DNA from: Dasania sp051277005
Lineage (GTDB): Bacteria; Pseudomonadota; Gammaproteobacteria; Pseudomonadales; Dasaniaceae
Assembly: GCA_051277005.1 (NCBI GenBank)
Contig: JBNMPS010000138.1
Span: 1-6,757 of the forward strand
Direction of reading: 5' to 3'
DNA length: 6,757 nucleotides
Positions 1 through 6,534 of the stretch are shown here, one piece after another (the stretch's first letter is position 1; each line of letters starts with the position of its first letter). A program made the position numbers and the translations under genes. Under the pieces are notes generated by a model. The model ran no database searches. It saw nothing but the letters and a program-made list of their open reading frames with translations, and was not told the DNA's origin.

Positions 1-42
1 AGGTAAGTGCCAACCAGGAAACATAGGAGTCATATTTAGCCG

Positions 43-82
43 TTTTCAATGATAAAAGATCACGCTATTTTATCATTGAAAA
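43..82. repeat. 15-bp perfect inverted repeat (hairpin)
   Basis: The arms at 43-57 (ttttcaatgataaaa) and 68-82 are exact reverse complements, separated by a 10-nt loop (gatcacgcta). The stem is AT-rich and lacks a GC core and T-tract, so it is not a normal intrinsic terminator. It lies just left of the point where recognisable IS91 transposase coding begins. It could be an element end, an operator-like site or a recombination hot spot. The symmetry is certain and the role is unknown. Confidence 0.8.
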
Positions 83-107
83 TCACTGCAAAGTGGCCTT
101 AACTTAG

Positions 108-614
108 TGGCATTCGGCACTGACCTCACGGGGAAATGTCAGGTATCAGCTAAAGACGCCCTACAGAGATGGTACAACGCACGTTATCTTCGAGCCTTTA
201 GATTTCATGGCGAAATTGGCTGCCTTAGTTCCGAAGCCACGCGCAAATTTGACGCGGTATCATGGAGTGCTGGTCGGAATGCCGCACCATCCCAACAGCA
301 AGCAGCGTATCTTTGTTACTCCCGCTAAACGCGGCAAGGGCAACACTCAAAAGCAGGGCGTGAAGGACGATGAGCCTGCGCTGGTTAATTGCCATCAAAG
401 CATGACGTGGGCCAAACGGCTTAAGCGTGTATTTAGTATCGATATCACGATCTGTAGCCGCTGTGGTGGTGCAGTGAGGATTATTGCCTGTATCGATGAC
501 CCATCGGTCATCAAGAAGATTTTAGCTCACCTGGATGCGAAGTCTGGGACGCCAGCCACCGTGAATCAAATACCAGAGCCACGAGCAAGGCCATAAGAGA
601 GCTTGTTCGATTAG
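108..614 (+). pseudogene. IS91-family (Y2 rolling-circle) transposase, C-terminal remnant
   Basis: This is the C-terminal part of an IS91/ISCR-type transposase, the HUH enzyme that moves the element by rolling-circle transposition. The frame is open from 108, just after a TAG at 105-107. Family-like sequence runs from about 117: LTSRGNVRYQLKTPYRDGTT, then HVIFEPLDF, KLAALVPKPR, NLTRYHGV, TPAKRGKG, MTWAKRLKRVFSIDI and a CSRCGGAVRIIACIDDP zinc-finger-like segment. The ATG at 207 is internal to this homology and is not a true start. A TAA at 594-596 is followed in the same frame by ESLFD and TAG (612-614), and an LFD ending is usual for the family, so the TAA is probably a nonsense mutation of CAA. 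About 170 codons remain of a roughly 400-500 residue protein, and the catalytic HUH and tyrosine part is missing. There is also a short extra segment (LVGMPHH) where the family usually reads FAPNSK. It is non-functional. The family call rests on remembered motifs. Confidence 0.85.
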
Positions 615-1151
615 TAAAGCAAGGGAGAGGATGATAGGTGCTGCTCAAGGATGAGGCCGGTAGGATAGGTTGCGGGTCGGAATGCGCAAAACGCTAAAGA
701 GGCCGGCGCATCATTGATTTATGCTTAATAATTGTACCGCTAATGGGTTGATAATAACTTGGCGATTGCCAATAGCCTGCTTTTTGTTGTAGATTGGAAG
801 ATGTGAGGGGGCATTAATCCTACCTATACTTAGACCTCTCTTTTTTCACCTAACTCTCACCTTATAAATTCTTAAAGCTGCTTCTCCTTCATCTTTTTCT
901 ACAAGACTAAATTTCTCTCTATAGCATAGACCCAGTGCTGAACTAAAAGCGCCGCCACAATGTTCGGACTTAACACTATAACGGACTAAGGGACCAAGTA
1001 GGCGTTATGACCGCTGATGACCAAAAGCGTTCCTTTTAAACGCCTTCGCCTTATACACCTAAAACAGATATTATTTTTTACCAGCAGAGGAATATGGGCA
1101 GCAGATTTTAAAATACCTACCAGCAAAAATGTATATAGATTAGTCGCTTGA
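615..1151. other. Gene-poor stretch with IS91 downstream flank
   Basis: No open frame here has a convincing start, ribosome site or recognisable protein. The first 100-200 bases are probably the 3' flank of the IS91 remnant, where the replication-origin end of such elements lies, but I cannot identify the terminus. Visible structure: an 8-bp direct repeat gaggccgg (653-660, 699-706), a small hairpin ttggc-gatt-gccaa (759-772), a 6-bp inverted repeat ataacg/cgttat (978-983, 1003-1008) and the terminator-like hairpin at 1023-1047. Confidence 0.5.
1023..1047 (-). terminator. Weak intrinsic terminator of the leftward operon
   Basis: Read on the minus strand, gaaggcgtt (1047-1039) pairs with aacgctttt (1031-1023) across a 7-nt loop. 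This gives a 9-bp stem with two G-U pairs, and its 3' arm ends in four Ts. It lies about 105 nt beyond the stop of the last operon gene, in the right orientation to end that transcript. The short T-run makes it weak, and it could be chance. Confidence 0.35.
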
Positions 1152-1487
1152 TCAGGTGGCGAACAGAAGGGTCAATAGTGTTAGAAAAGTCACTCCAATA
1201 AAAAGTCTAAGACTCCACTGGGGCTGATAGCTAAGTAATACAGCAAGTGACAGCCCGGCAACAGTAAGCCATCCGAAAGCATACACCAGCCCTAGCCCTA
1301 AGCTTTTGTTTTCAATAAAAATGAGCGTTGAGGCTAGCAACAGGGCAAACCCAATAAATATCAGGCTGCGTACTTTCCCCACGGAAAGAACTTTGTATTT
1401 AGGTAATACATCTTTGCGGTGCCTTTTTTTCGACAGACTTAAAGTGATAGCCCCAAGCAGGTTTAGTAAGCAAGCGAGACAAATCAT
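1152..1487 (-). CDS. DUF3325-family small membrane protein of iron-uptake operon
   Basis: This is a 111-residue hydrophobic protein with about four membrane segments (roughly residues 1-18, 42-59, 64-85 and 91-110) and a basic loop (KKRHRKD) after the first. The pattern LGLVYAFGWLTVAGLSLAVL followed by LSYQPQ, close to the C terminus, fits the DUF3325 family. Genes of that family sit next to PepSY transmembrane proteins and TonB receptors in many Proteobacteria. It is the last gene of the operon. Its ATG overlaps the PepSY gene's TGA by 4 nt (ATGA), with a GAGG Shine-Dalgarno 7 nt upstream inside that gene, so translation is probably coupled. Known family members have no assigned catalytic activity. 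A role as accessory subunit of the inner-membrane reductase is inferred from context. The family call is from memory of the motif and the neighbourhood. Confidence 0.85.
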   Translation of the reverse strand: MICLACLLNLLGAITLSLSKKRHRKDVLPKYKVLSVGKVRSLIFIGFALLLASTLIFIENKSLGLGLVYAFGWLTVAGLSLAVLLSYQPQWSLRLFIGVTFLTLLTLLFAT

Positions 1488-3091
1488 AAGCCTGCCTCAT
1501 TGACTGCGGTGAACGTCAATGATTCACGGGTTTTCTTTTTCATGATTATGGCCGCACCAGCAAAACAAGCGGCAATCCCTAATACTGCGAGATCAAAACC
1601 GGCCAGAATCCAGTCCCCATGTTTCAGAGCCATCAACAGGTGGTAATCCGAAGTGGAAAAATTAATGACTGGTATTAGCGCATAAGCAACAGTCGCTACT
1701 TTCAGTTGTTCAATCCAGATTTCTTTCGCACCGATTCGGCGTTGCCTAATAAAGGGGTGTATGAGTGTCAGCAACCATATAATAAAGAGGCAGTGCCCTT
1801 CTAAAGCGATTCGTGTTTCAAAAGTGGCCGGTATTAATCTGTTGGCCCAGAAGTAAGCTGCAATTGCGATGGGTAAGCCAACGATAGTGCCTATATTAAA
1901 TCCTTCTACCAGTTGCAGCCCCCTAGGGTTGAGCCCCGCCTTATCATGAGCATGGCGTCGTTTAACCGCCCAGAAAATTGCGCCGGTTGCAATCATTCCT
2001 GCTCCCATTAGTCCAGACAGAAAATATATCCAGCGCAAAAAGGTTGAAGCGAATAATCCTTCGTGTAACTTTTCCATGGTCTGATAAAAAGCCATGGTCG
2101 CGGATTGTTTGTTGTGATGATCCGGGCCGCCGAAGGGTAAGCCATCAGTCCCTCGATATAGGCTCTTATTGAGGTCATCCAATCCCCGGACTGCCATGCT
2201 GGAAACCTCAATAATGGTGTTTACATCGCCGGGGTGCTCAACCCCGATATAGGCAATTGTGATGTCTTCTTTGCTGGCTACTGATTTTTGATAAATAGTT
2301 AACAGTGAAACAGTTTCAGCAGCTACGCCCGCTGCTTCAAGGTGGTCTGGTTCAGTGAATAAAGTGTCGTAAACGCCTCGAAGTTTTTCGGGGCTTGGTC
2401 CATAACTGGATACTGGTATCGCGATCATAGTGCTGAACATCAGCAGGATCAGACCGCTATAGGTAATCATTAAATGGAACGGTAGAGGCAGCACAGCTAA
2501 CAGGTTGTGCATGTCGAGCCATGAAGTGTGACTCTTATTGCGGCGGAAAGTGAAAAAGTCTTTAAAAATTCTGCGATGAATGACCACCCCGGTGATGAGT
2601 GCTACCAACATAAACATCGCCGCCAGACTAGTTAGCCAGTAGGCCAAGTCTTTAGGGATGTAGTGTAGGACGTAATGCAGGCGGTACAAAAATTCACCTC
2701 CAGCTGTTTCTCTGGCATTGGCAGGGGCTCCTGTATTGGGGTCGAGGATCAGTTCGTGCCAGCCGGGTGAATGGGTTTCGTCCGGTTTTTCTTCACTCTT
2801 TACTCTGGGGTTATGCCACCATAATTTGAAATAAGGGTGTCGTCCTTGAGGAACCTCTATAAAAAGATGATCTGCGTATGGGGCTAGTTGCTTTAGCTGT
2901 CGTTCCGCGACCGGGATCAACGTGGTCGCTTCAAATTCAGATTGTTGAACTGGAATTTCCGGTTGCATCCATCGGGTAATTTCCTCATCGAAATATCCTG
3001 CTGAGCCGGTAATAAACATGAAATAGAGCAACCAGCTTAGAATCAATCCGGCCCATGTATGTAACCAAGTCATTGAGTGGCGAAATTTCAT
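1484..3091 (-). CDS. PepSY-associated transmembrane protein, probable ferric-siderophore reductase
   Basis: This is a 535-residue inner-membrane protein of the PepSY_TM class (FoxB/FpvG/PiuB-like), whose studied members take part in reductive iron release from siderophores. The start at 3091 gives MKFRHSMTWLHTWAGL, the usual N-terminal motif. The frame is open back to 3154, but that adds 21 residues overlapping the upstream gene and displaces the motif. Membrane segments lie near residues 14-34, 150-172, 196-222, 352-376, 400-417, 430-447 and 495-517. A large periplasmic-type loop lies at about 35-145 and another at about 225-345. Conserved histidines that could bind haem or metal are H11, H139 and H143 (RLHYVLHY), H172 (GVVIHRR), H195 (WLDMHN), H206 (PFHLMITYSG) and H343 (EKLHEGLF). 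Its ATG shares one base with the preceding TAA (TAATG) behind a weak GGGA ribosome site. It is full length and looks intact. Reductase activity is inferred from family and context, and the substrate is unknown. Confidence 0.93.
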   Translation of the reverse strand: MKFRHSMTWLHTWAGLILSWLLYFMFITGSAGYFDEEITRWMQPEIPVQQSEFEATTLIPVAERQLKQLAPYADHLFIEVPQGRHPYFKLWWHNPRVKSEEKPDETHSPGWHELILDPNTGAPANARETAGGEFLYRLHYVLHYIPKDLAYWLTSLAAMFMLVALITGVVIHRRIFKDFFTFRRNKSHTSWLDMHNLLAVLPLPFHLMITYSGLILLMFSTMIAIPVSSYGPSPEKLRGVYDTLFTEPDHLEAAGVAAETVSLLTIYQKSVASKEDITIAYIGVEHPGDVNTIIEVSSMAVRGLDDLNKSLYRGTDGLPFGGPDHHNKQSATMAFYQTMEKLHEGLFASTFLRWIYFLSGLMGAGMIATGAIFWAVKRRHAHDKAGLNPRGLQLVEGFNIGTIVGLPIAIAAYFWANRLIPATFETRIALEGHCLFIIWLLTLIHPFIRQRRIGAKEIWIEQLKVATVAYALIPVINFSTSDYHLLMALKHGDWILAGFDLAVLGIAACFAGAAIIMKKKTRESLTFTAVNEAGL

Positions 3092-3360
3092 TAGAGTCCC
3101 AGCAGCCCCCACATTGAAAGGGAGATCAATACAGCTCCAGATAAGCCTAACCACGCCGTCCTAGCAGATTTTGCAGCAAAGGCCCATAAAGCAGCCAGTG
3201 CATATACAAGGAAACCAAGCATCATTGCCATCACGACAGCATCAGTTTGGGATGCTGGAAGGACTTTAGCCAGAGCCGCTCCCACAGCATTAGCAACGAT
3301 GAAACCACCCAATAGAGCAGCTATCGATCGAGAAATAACAGAGTTAGGAGATCGTCTCAT
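3091..3360 (-). CDS. DUF3649-family small membrane protein of iron-uptake operon
   Basis: This is an 89-residue protein and the first gene of the leftward operon. It has a short basic N terminus (MRRSPNSVISR) and three membrane segments near residues 10-33, 40-62 and 67-88. The length, the ALLGGF and AALAKVLP segment and the terminal LSMWGLLGL resemble DUF3649, often annotated as an iron uptake protein and typically placed directly before a PepSY transmembrane gene. The TAA stop overlaps the next ATG by one base. The only Shine-Dalgarno candidate is a distant AGG about 12 nt upstream, so the start is less secure than the reading frame. No in-frame ATG nearby gives a better N terminus. Its function is unknown, and it is probably an assembly partner or subunit of the inner-membrane reductase. 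Confidence 0.85.
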   Translation of the reverse strand: MRRSPNSVISRSIAALLGGFIVANAVGAALAKVLPASQTDAVVMAMMLGFLVYALAALWAFAAKSARTAWLGLSGAVLISLSMWGLLGL

Positions 3361-3389
3361 CTATCTTAAATACCTGATTTTAATGTTTT

Positions 3390-3417
3390 TATTTAGATAC
3401 CCCTAGATGGAAGTCAA
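3390..3417 (-). promoter_or_regulatory. Possible promoter of the leftward operon
   Basis: On the minus strand a good -35 (TTGACT, 3417-3412) is followed after 16 nt by a poor -10 (TAAATA, 3395-3390), about 30 nt before the DUF3649 start codon. No Fur-like palindrome overlaps it. The Fur-box-like repeat lies about 75 nt away on the receptor side. This is a weak call made mainly because a divergent promoter is needed here. Confidence 0.25.
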
Positions 3418-3472
3418 ACCTCGCTCAGCCATCTCTTCAGACCTGGCAGGCTAAACCAGAGTAAAACTTAGC

Positions 3473-3500
3473 TTGCGCAGTTAATGCAAATGAGTATAAT
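3473..3500 (+). promoter_or_regulatory. Promoter of the TonB-dependent receptor gene
   Basis: A perfect -10 hexamer TATAAT (3495-3500) has a partial -35 TTGCGC (3473-3478) 16 nt upstream. The start of transcription would fall near 3507, leaving a leader of about 50 nt before the ATG at 3558. The -10 lies inside the Fur-box-like palindrome, the classic position for iron repression. Confidence 0.65.
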
Positions 3501-3511
3501 TCGCATTTGCA
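3485..3511. promoter_or_regulatory. Fur-box-like operator
   Basis: The arms tgcaaatgagtat (3485-3497) and attcgcatttgca (3499-3511) are inverted repeats about the single base 3498, matching at 11 of 13 positions. The 7-1-7 core at 3491-3505 (tgagtat-a-attcgca) fits the Fur pattern TGANAATNATTNTCA with one mismatch per arm. It covers the TATAAT of the receptor promoter. Iron-dependent repression by Fur is inferred from this fit and from the genes served. Confidence 0.75.
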
Positions 3512-3520
3512 TTTGCATTT
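3503..3520 (+). repeat. Three tandem gcattt hexamers
   Basis: gcattt occurs three times in a row at 3503-3508, 3509-3514 and 3515-3520. The first copy lies mainly in the right arm of the Fur-like palindrome and the others extend over the predicted transcription start. Fur can occupy arrays of hexamer-like units, so this may extend the operator. It may also be a simple replication-slippage repeat. Confidence 0.7.
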
Positions 3521-3557
3521 GGCGCAATACATTACAAACAAAATAGGACAGATCACA

Positions 3558-5585
3558 ATGTACATTCCATATAGAAAAAAAGCATTGGCTACGCTTATTG
3601 CGGCAGCGAGTGGGCTATCAGGAGTAGCCTTCGCTGAAGAGAACCCCGAAGCGGGCCAGGCGGATACACTAGAAACAGTGACGGTGGTGGGTCAGGCGAC
3701 CAACGTATTAATTACCGCTGAAAAAATGCAATCCTACCAGGCCAATGATCTTGTAGATGTATTTAGGCACACACCTTCAATTAGCGTAGGTGGCTCTTTG
3801 GGGATTGCGCAAAAGATCTATATACGAGGCCTTGAAGACAACTTCGTCAACGTTACTGTGGATGGCGCCCCACAAACATCAACACTATTCCACCATATTG
3901 GCCGTGTCACGATTGCCCCCGATATCTTAACGCAAGTTGAAGTGCAGGCTGGTGCCGGTGAGGCAACTAGTGGTGCAGGTAGTATCGGTGGTTCCATTCG
4001 ATTTAAAACCAAAGATGTTGATGATTTACTTGCTCAAGGTGACACTTTTGGTGGCGAAGTAAAAGCGAGTCATTTCACTAACGGCGGTGAGCAGTACAGT
4101 GTTTCACTCTATGGTCGTTTGACAGAAAATTGGGGGGTGCTTGCTTATTACAATGATACTGATCGCGACAATTTTGAAGACGGGAATGGCGACGAAGTGT
4201 TAGGAACCGCCTCTGACCAGAGTCTTGGTTTTCTGAAAGTTAGTGGAAGTATTGGCGAAAGTCAGTTTTTGTCTCTGAGTTATGAAAAACGTAATGAAGA
4301 AGCAGACTTCAGTTCTCGTCCCAACTGGCATGTGCAGCCTGGTGATTTACTCTACGCAAGCGAAGCTGAGCGTGAAACCTATGTCGCGAATTACTCTTTG
4401 CAACAAAATGACCTTCTTGGTCTAGAAGTCACACTGTACGATACAGTCTCATCATTTGCAGGTGGGCGCTTTGATTGGTTTACAGAGATTACCAGCACGG
4501 GTTTTGATGTTAGAAATACTAGTCAGCTAGGTGATCACAGGATCGTTTATGGCGTGGACTACAGGGATGATGAGGTTGATAGTGGGGATCCACTCTATGC
4601 TCACGAAGAGGGCAGTGTATTTGGAGCCTATGCTCAAGCCTATTCTCAACTAACAGATCAACTGTTGTTGAGCTATGGTGTTCGTTACGATGACTATGAT
4701 TTTGAGCAAAAAGTTTTACCTGGGGGATTGGGTGAAGCAACTAAATTGGATGATTCTGATGTTAGCCTAAATGCTGGGTTATCTTATGAGCTTACTGACC
4801 AGTGGGTACTGGGATTAGGTTACGCCGAAGCTTATCGCGGCAAGGAAATTGGTGATGGTTTTACCATAGAGACACCGTATGACGGTAGTGCGATTGCAGA
4901 TGCCCTTAAAGGCGAAACTGTTACCAATATTGAGGCATCCGCGGAATATTCGGATGAGAATTTGAACTTCAAATTTGCAGTGTTCGAATCAGAAATTGAA
5001 GATGTTATTTTTAACAAGCTCTACACTGGAAACCTCTACGATAACGCTGGCACTGTTGAAACCAGTGGTTTCGAATTTGATATTGCCTATCGTTGGGGCG
5101 ATTTCAACTTGTTCGCAGGATACTCAAATGTTGATTCAGAGTTTGACCCAAAAGATGGTTACTACACTCAGAACTTTAGCTCTATAGATATTAGTGCTTA
5201 TGAATTCAGACATTTGGGGAATTCACGGGGCAATAGCTGGAACTTTGGCGCTGACTACTCTCCAAGGGCTGACCTGAAAACAGGGATTAACATTATCCAT
5301 GTTGAAGAATTAGAGATGGATACTTTGTATCAGGACTTTGACCAGGGTTGGGTTCCCGAACTTTATCCCCTAAATAAAGACTCATACACAACCGTTGATA
5401 TCTTCGCTGAATGGCAAGCTACTCAAGCCCTAAGCCTCAACCTGGCAGTAATCAACCTACTTGATGAGCACTATCGCGAACACTCAAGCGTAGGGGATTA
5501 TTCAGCAGTACCTGGTTATGAGTTAGTTGTTGGTCCTTGGGAAGCGGGGCGAGATATCAGGCTGTCAGTTAGCTACAGCTTCTAA
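3558..5585 (+). CDS. TonB-dependent outer-membrane receptor, iron chelate uptake
   Basis: This is a complete 675-residue receptor that imports a ferric chelate (siderophore or haem-like) into the periplasm using TonB-ExbBD energy. The start at 3558 has AGGA 9 nt upstream and begins a signal peptide: basic MYIPYRKK, a hydrophobic stretch, and probable cleavage after AFA (26/27). An earlier in-frame ATG at 3507 sits at the predicted transcription start and would spoil the signal. A TonB box (ETVTVV, 39-44) follows. The plug domain at about 45-155 has DLVDVFRHTPSISVGG, IYIRGL (87-92), VTVDGAPQ, VEVQAGAGEATSGAG and IGGSIRF. The 22-strand barrel fills the rest and ends in a correct C-terminal beta-signal, RLSVSYSF. 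A short FHH (111-113) lies in the plug. The FRAP/NPDL region typical of haem receptors is only loosely matched (YRGKEIGDGF, then LKGETVTNIE), so haem is not supported over a siderophore. It is divergent from a PepSY/DUF3649/DUF3325 operon and is probably Fur-repressed. The frame is intact; the substrate is unknown. Confidence 0.94.
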   Translation: MYIPYRKKALATLIAAASGLSGVAFAEENPEAGQADTLETVTVVGQATNVLITAEKMQSYQANDLVDVFRHTPSISVGGSLGIAQKIYIRGLEDNFVNVTVDGAPQTSTLFHHIGRVTIAPDILTQVEVQAGAGEATSGAGSIGGSIRFKTKDVDDLLAQGDTFGGEVKASHFTNGGEQYSVSLYGRLTENWGVLAYYNDTDRDNFEDGNGDEVLGTASDQSLGFLKVSGSIGESQFLSLSYEKRNEEADFSSRPNWHVQPGDLLYASEAERETYVANYSLQQNDLLGLEVTLYDTVSSFAGGRFDWFTEITSTGFDVRNTSQLGDHRIVYGVDYRDDEVDSGDPLYAHEEGSVFGAYAQAYSQLTDQLLLSYGVRYDDYDFEQKVLPGGLGEATKLDDSDVSLNAGLSYELTDQWVLGLGYAEAYRGKEIGDGFTIETPYDGSAIADALKGETVTNIEASAEYSDENLNFKFAVFESEIEDVIFNKLYTGNLYDNAGTVETSGFEFDIAYRWGDFNLFAGYSNVDSEFDPKDGYYTQNFSSIDISAYEFRHLGNSRGNSWNFGADYSPRADLKTGINIIHVEELEMDTLYQDFDQGWVPELYPLNKDSYTTVDIFAEWQATQALSLNLAVINLLDEHYREHSSVGDYSAVPGYELVVGPWEAGRDIRLSVSYSF

Positions 5586-5612
5586 CCGTCAAGTAATTAC
5601 ATGTTTAAACTT

Positions 5613-5639
5613 AAAGCCCCGCAAATGCGGGGCTTTTTT
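5613..5639 (+). terminator. Strong intrinsic terminator after the receptor gene
   Basis: The arms aaagccccgc (5613-5622) and gcggggcttt (5627-5636) form a perfect 10-bp stem with an aaat loop. A run of six Ts covers 5634-5639, the first three of which belong to the stem. It lies 27 nt after the stop codon and ends the receptor transcript. Confidence 0.95.
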
Positions 5640-5737
5640 ATTTCTAAAATTACTGCTCTGGAAACGTCCTTTACCTATTGGGTACTTTAAACGACCATAG
5701 TGAGTATTATCTGGATAGTCAGTTTGTAGATATTGCG

Positions 5738-5783
5738 TATTCCGGGCCATGCTGAACACCTATTCCGATTGAAGATGAACACC
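5738..5783 (-). mobile_element. Two tandem 23-bp repeats, IS21-type element end remnant
   Basis: 5738-5760 and 5761-5783 are directly adjacent 23-bp copies matching at 17 positions. On the minus strand each begins ggtgttca and ends cggaata. Multiple adjacent repeats with a tgttca...cggaat pattern are characteristic of IS21-family termini, where the transposase binds. The minus-strand continuation after the last copy is cgcaatatc, which also fits remembered IS21-type ends. No istA or istB coding is present, so this would be an orphan end. The repeat is seen directly and the family is recognised from memory. Confidence 0.65.
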
Positions 5784-5823
5784 TGTTACCGCCATTTTTC
5801 AAGGTTGTTGTCGCATTTTGTTG

Positions 5824-6534
5824 TTACGCAACGCTTTTACTTTCAGGATTTAGTGCCACTTCATCAATATAGCCCAAATCACGGATATTGTTGCGCCATC
5901 TAGATGGATTTGCTTGCTGCGCCTTCAAATACGTTTCTTTTCTATTTAGCAGTAATTGGGCATCTAAACCGTTATGTCGTTGCTCGGGTGTTACATACTT
6001 TATGCCGCTGTGCTTATGTATTTCGTTATACCAGCCAACGAAATTAGTTACCCAGCCCCTTGCTTCTGATAAGCTTTTAAAGTCATCTTTAGGCCATGAG
6101 TGATGGTATTTTGTGGTTCTAAACAGTGATTCAGAATATGGGTTGTCGGTACTGACTCTTGGCCTTGAGTAAGAGCTGGCAACGCCTAAGTCGCGCATTT
6201 TTGCCTGCATGGTAAAGCTTCGCATTGGCGAGCCGTTGTCAGAATGTAAAACAGTGCCCTTGTTAATACATTTTTCGCTCCAAACGGTTCGTTGAAGAAA
6301 GTCTGCGGCAAGCTCACCCAATTCTTGCTCATATACGTCAGCGCCTACTATTTTGCGGCTAAATATGTCGACAATCAGATATAGGTAGTAATGTTGGCCC
6401 CTTGTTTGGGTTGCCAAATAACTGATGTCCCATGTCCACACCTCATTGGGCTTGGTGGCGACCTTAGCGCTCGGTTTAGTACGTTGATGATGCGATTTAG
6501 CTAACGAACGGATTGCTAGTTGACCCGCACTCGT
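5824..6534 (-). pseudogene. IS3-family transposase OrfB, 5'-truncated
   Basis: This is the catalytic half of an IS3-family DDE transposase. The frame runs without a stop to the TAA at 5824-5826. The family pattern is clear: TKPNEVWTWDISYL with the first Asp, YYLYLIVDIFSRKIVG, LHSDNGSPM with the second Asp, RPRVSTDNPYSESLFRTTKY with the Glu 36 positions after the second Asp (the DD(35)E spacing), then WYNEIHKHSGIKYVTPEQRH and a normal C-terminal extension ending LNPESKSVA. A GTG at 6439-6441 begins the VWTWDIS motif but is internal, because homology-like sequence continues upstream through AGQLAIRSLAKSHHQR to about 6530. Beyond that the sequence changes to another gene. The missing part is roughly the first hundred residues of OrfB (helix-turn-helix region) plus all of OrfA. 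No frameshift is seen in what remains, so the truncation is probably recent, and the fragment should be inactive alone. Confidence 0.9.

Noticed and set aside
107..328. Open frame on the + strand overlapping the IS91 remnant
   Set aside because: The frame 107+3n carries no family motif, whereas the neighbouring frame reads the IS91 transposase motifs continuously from about 117 to 614.
759..772. Small hairpin ttggc-gatt-gccaa as an IS91 origin or a terminator
   Set aside because: A 5-bp stem is common by chance. There is no T-tract, and I could not place the GTTC/CTTG-type IS91 terminus beside it.
968..1010. Integron attC-like look: acttaac fits RYYYAAC, with ataacg/cgttat arms and a trailing gcgttatg
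   Set aside because: The closing GTTATGA does not fit GTTRRRY, the arms are only 6 bp and the span is too short for an attC. No cassette gene or integrase lies next to it.
3092..3154. Longer start for the PepSY protein
   Set aside because: It would overlap the DUF3649 gene by more than 60 nt and push the N-terminal LHTWAGL motif inward. The TAATG junction at 3091 is the standard coupled start.
3503..3520. Start of a CRISPR-like or iteron array
   Set aside because: There are only three 6-bp units with no spacers and no replication gene nearby. The position on a promoter explains it better.
3507..3557. Upstream in-frame ATG for the TonB receptor
   Set aside because: It lies at the predicted transcription start inside the gcattt repeats, has no ribosome site and would bury the signal peptide. 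3558 has AGGA at 9 nt and a proper signal sequence.
4519..5187. Several short open frames on both strands within the receptor gene (also 3818-4012, 1978-2211, 1306-1503 and 5888-6103 within other genes)
   Set aside because: They lie wholly or almost wholly inside well-supported coding sequences, and their translations show no recognisable domain.
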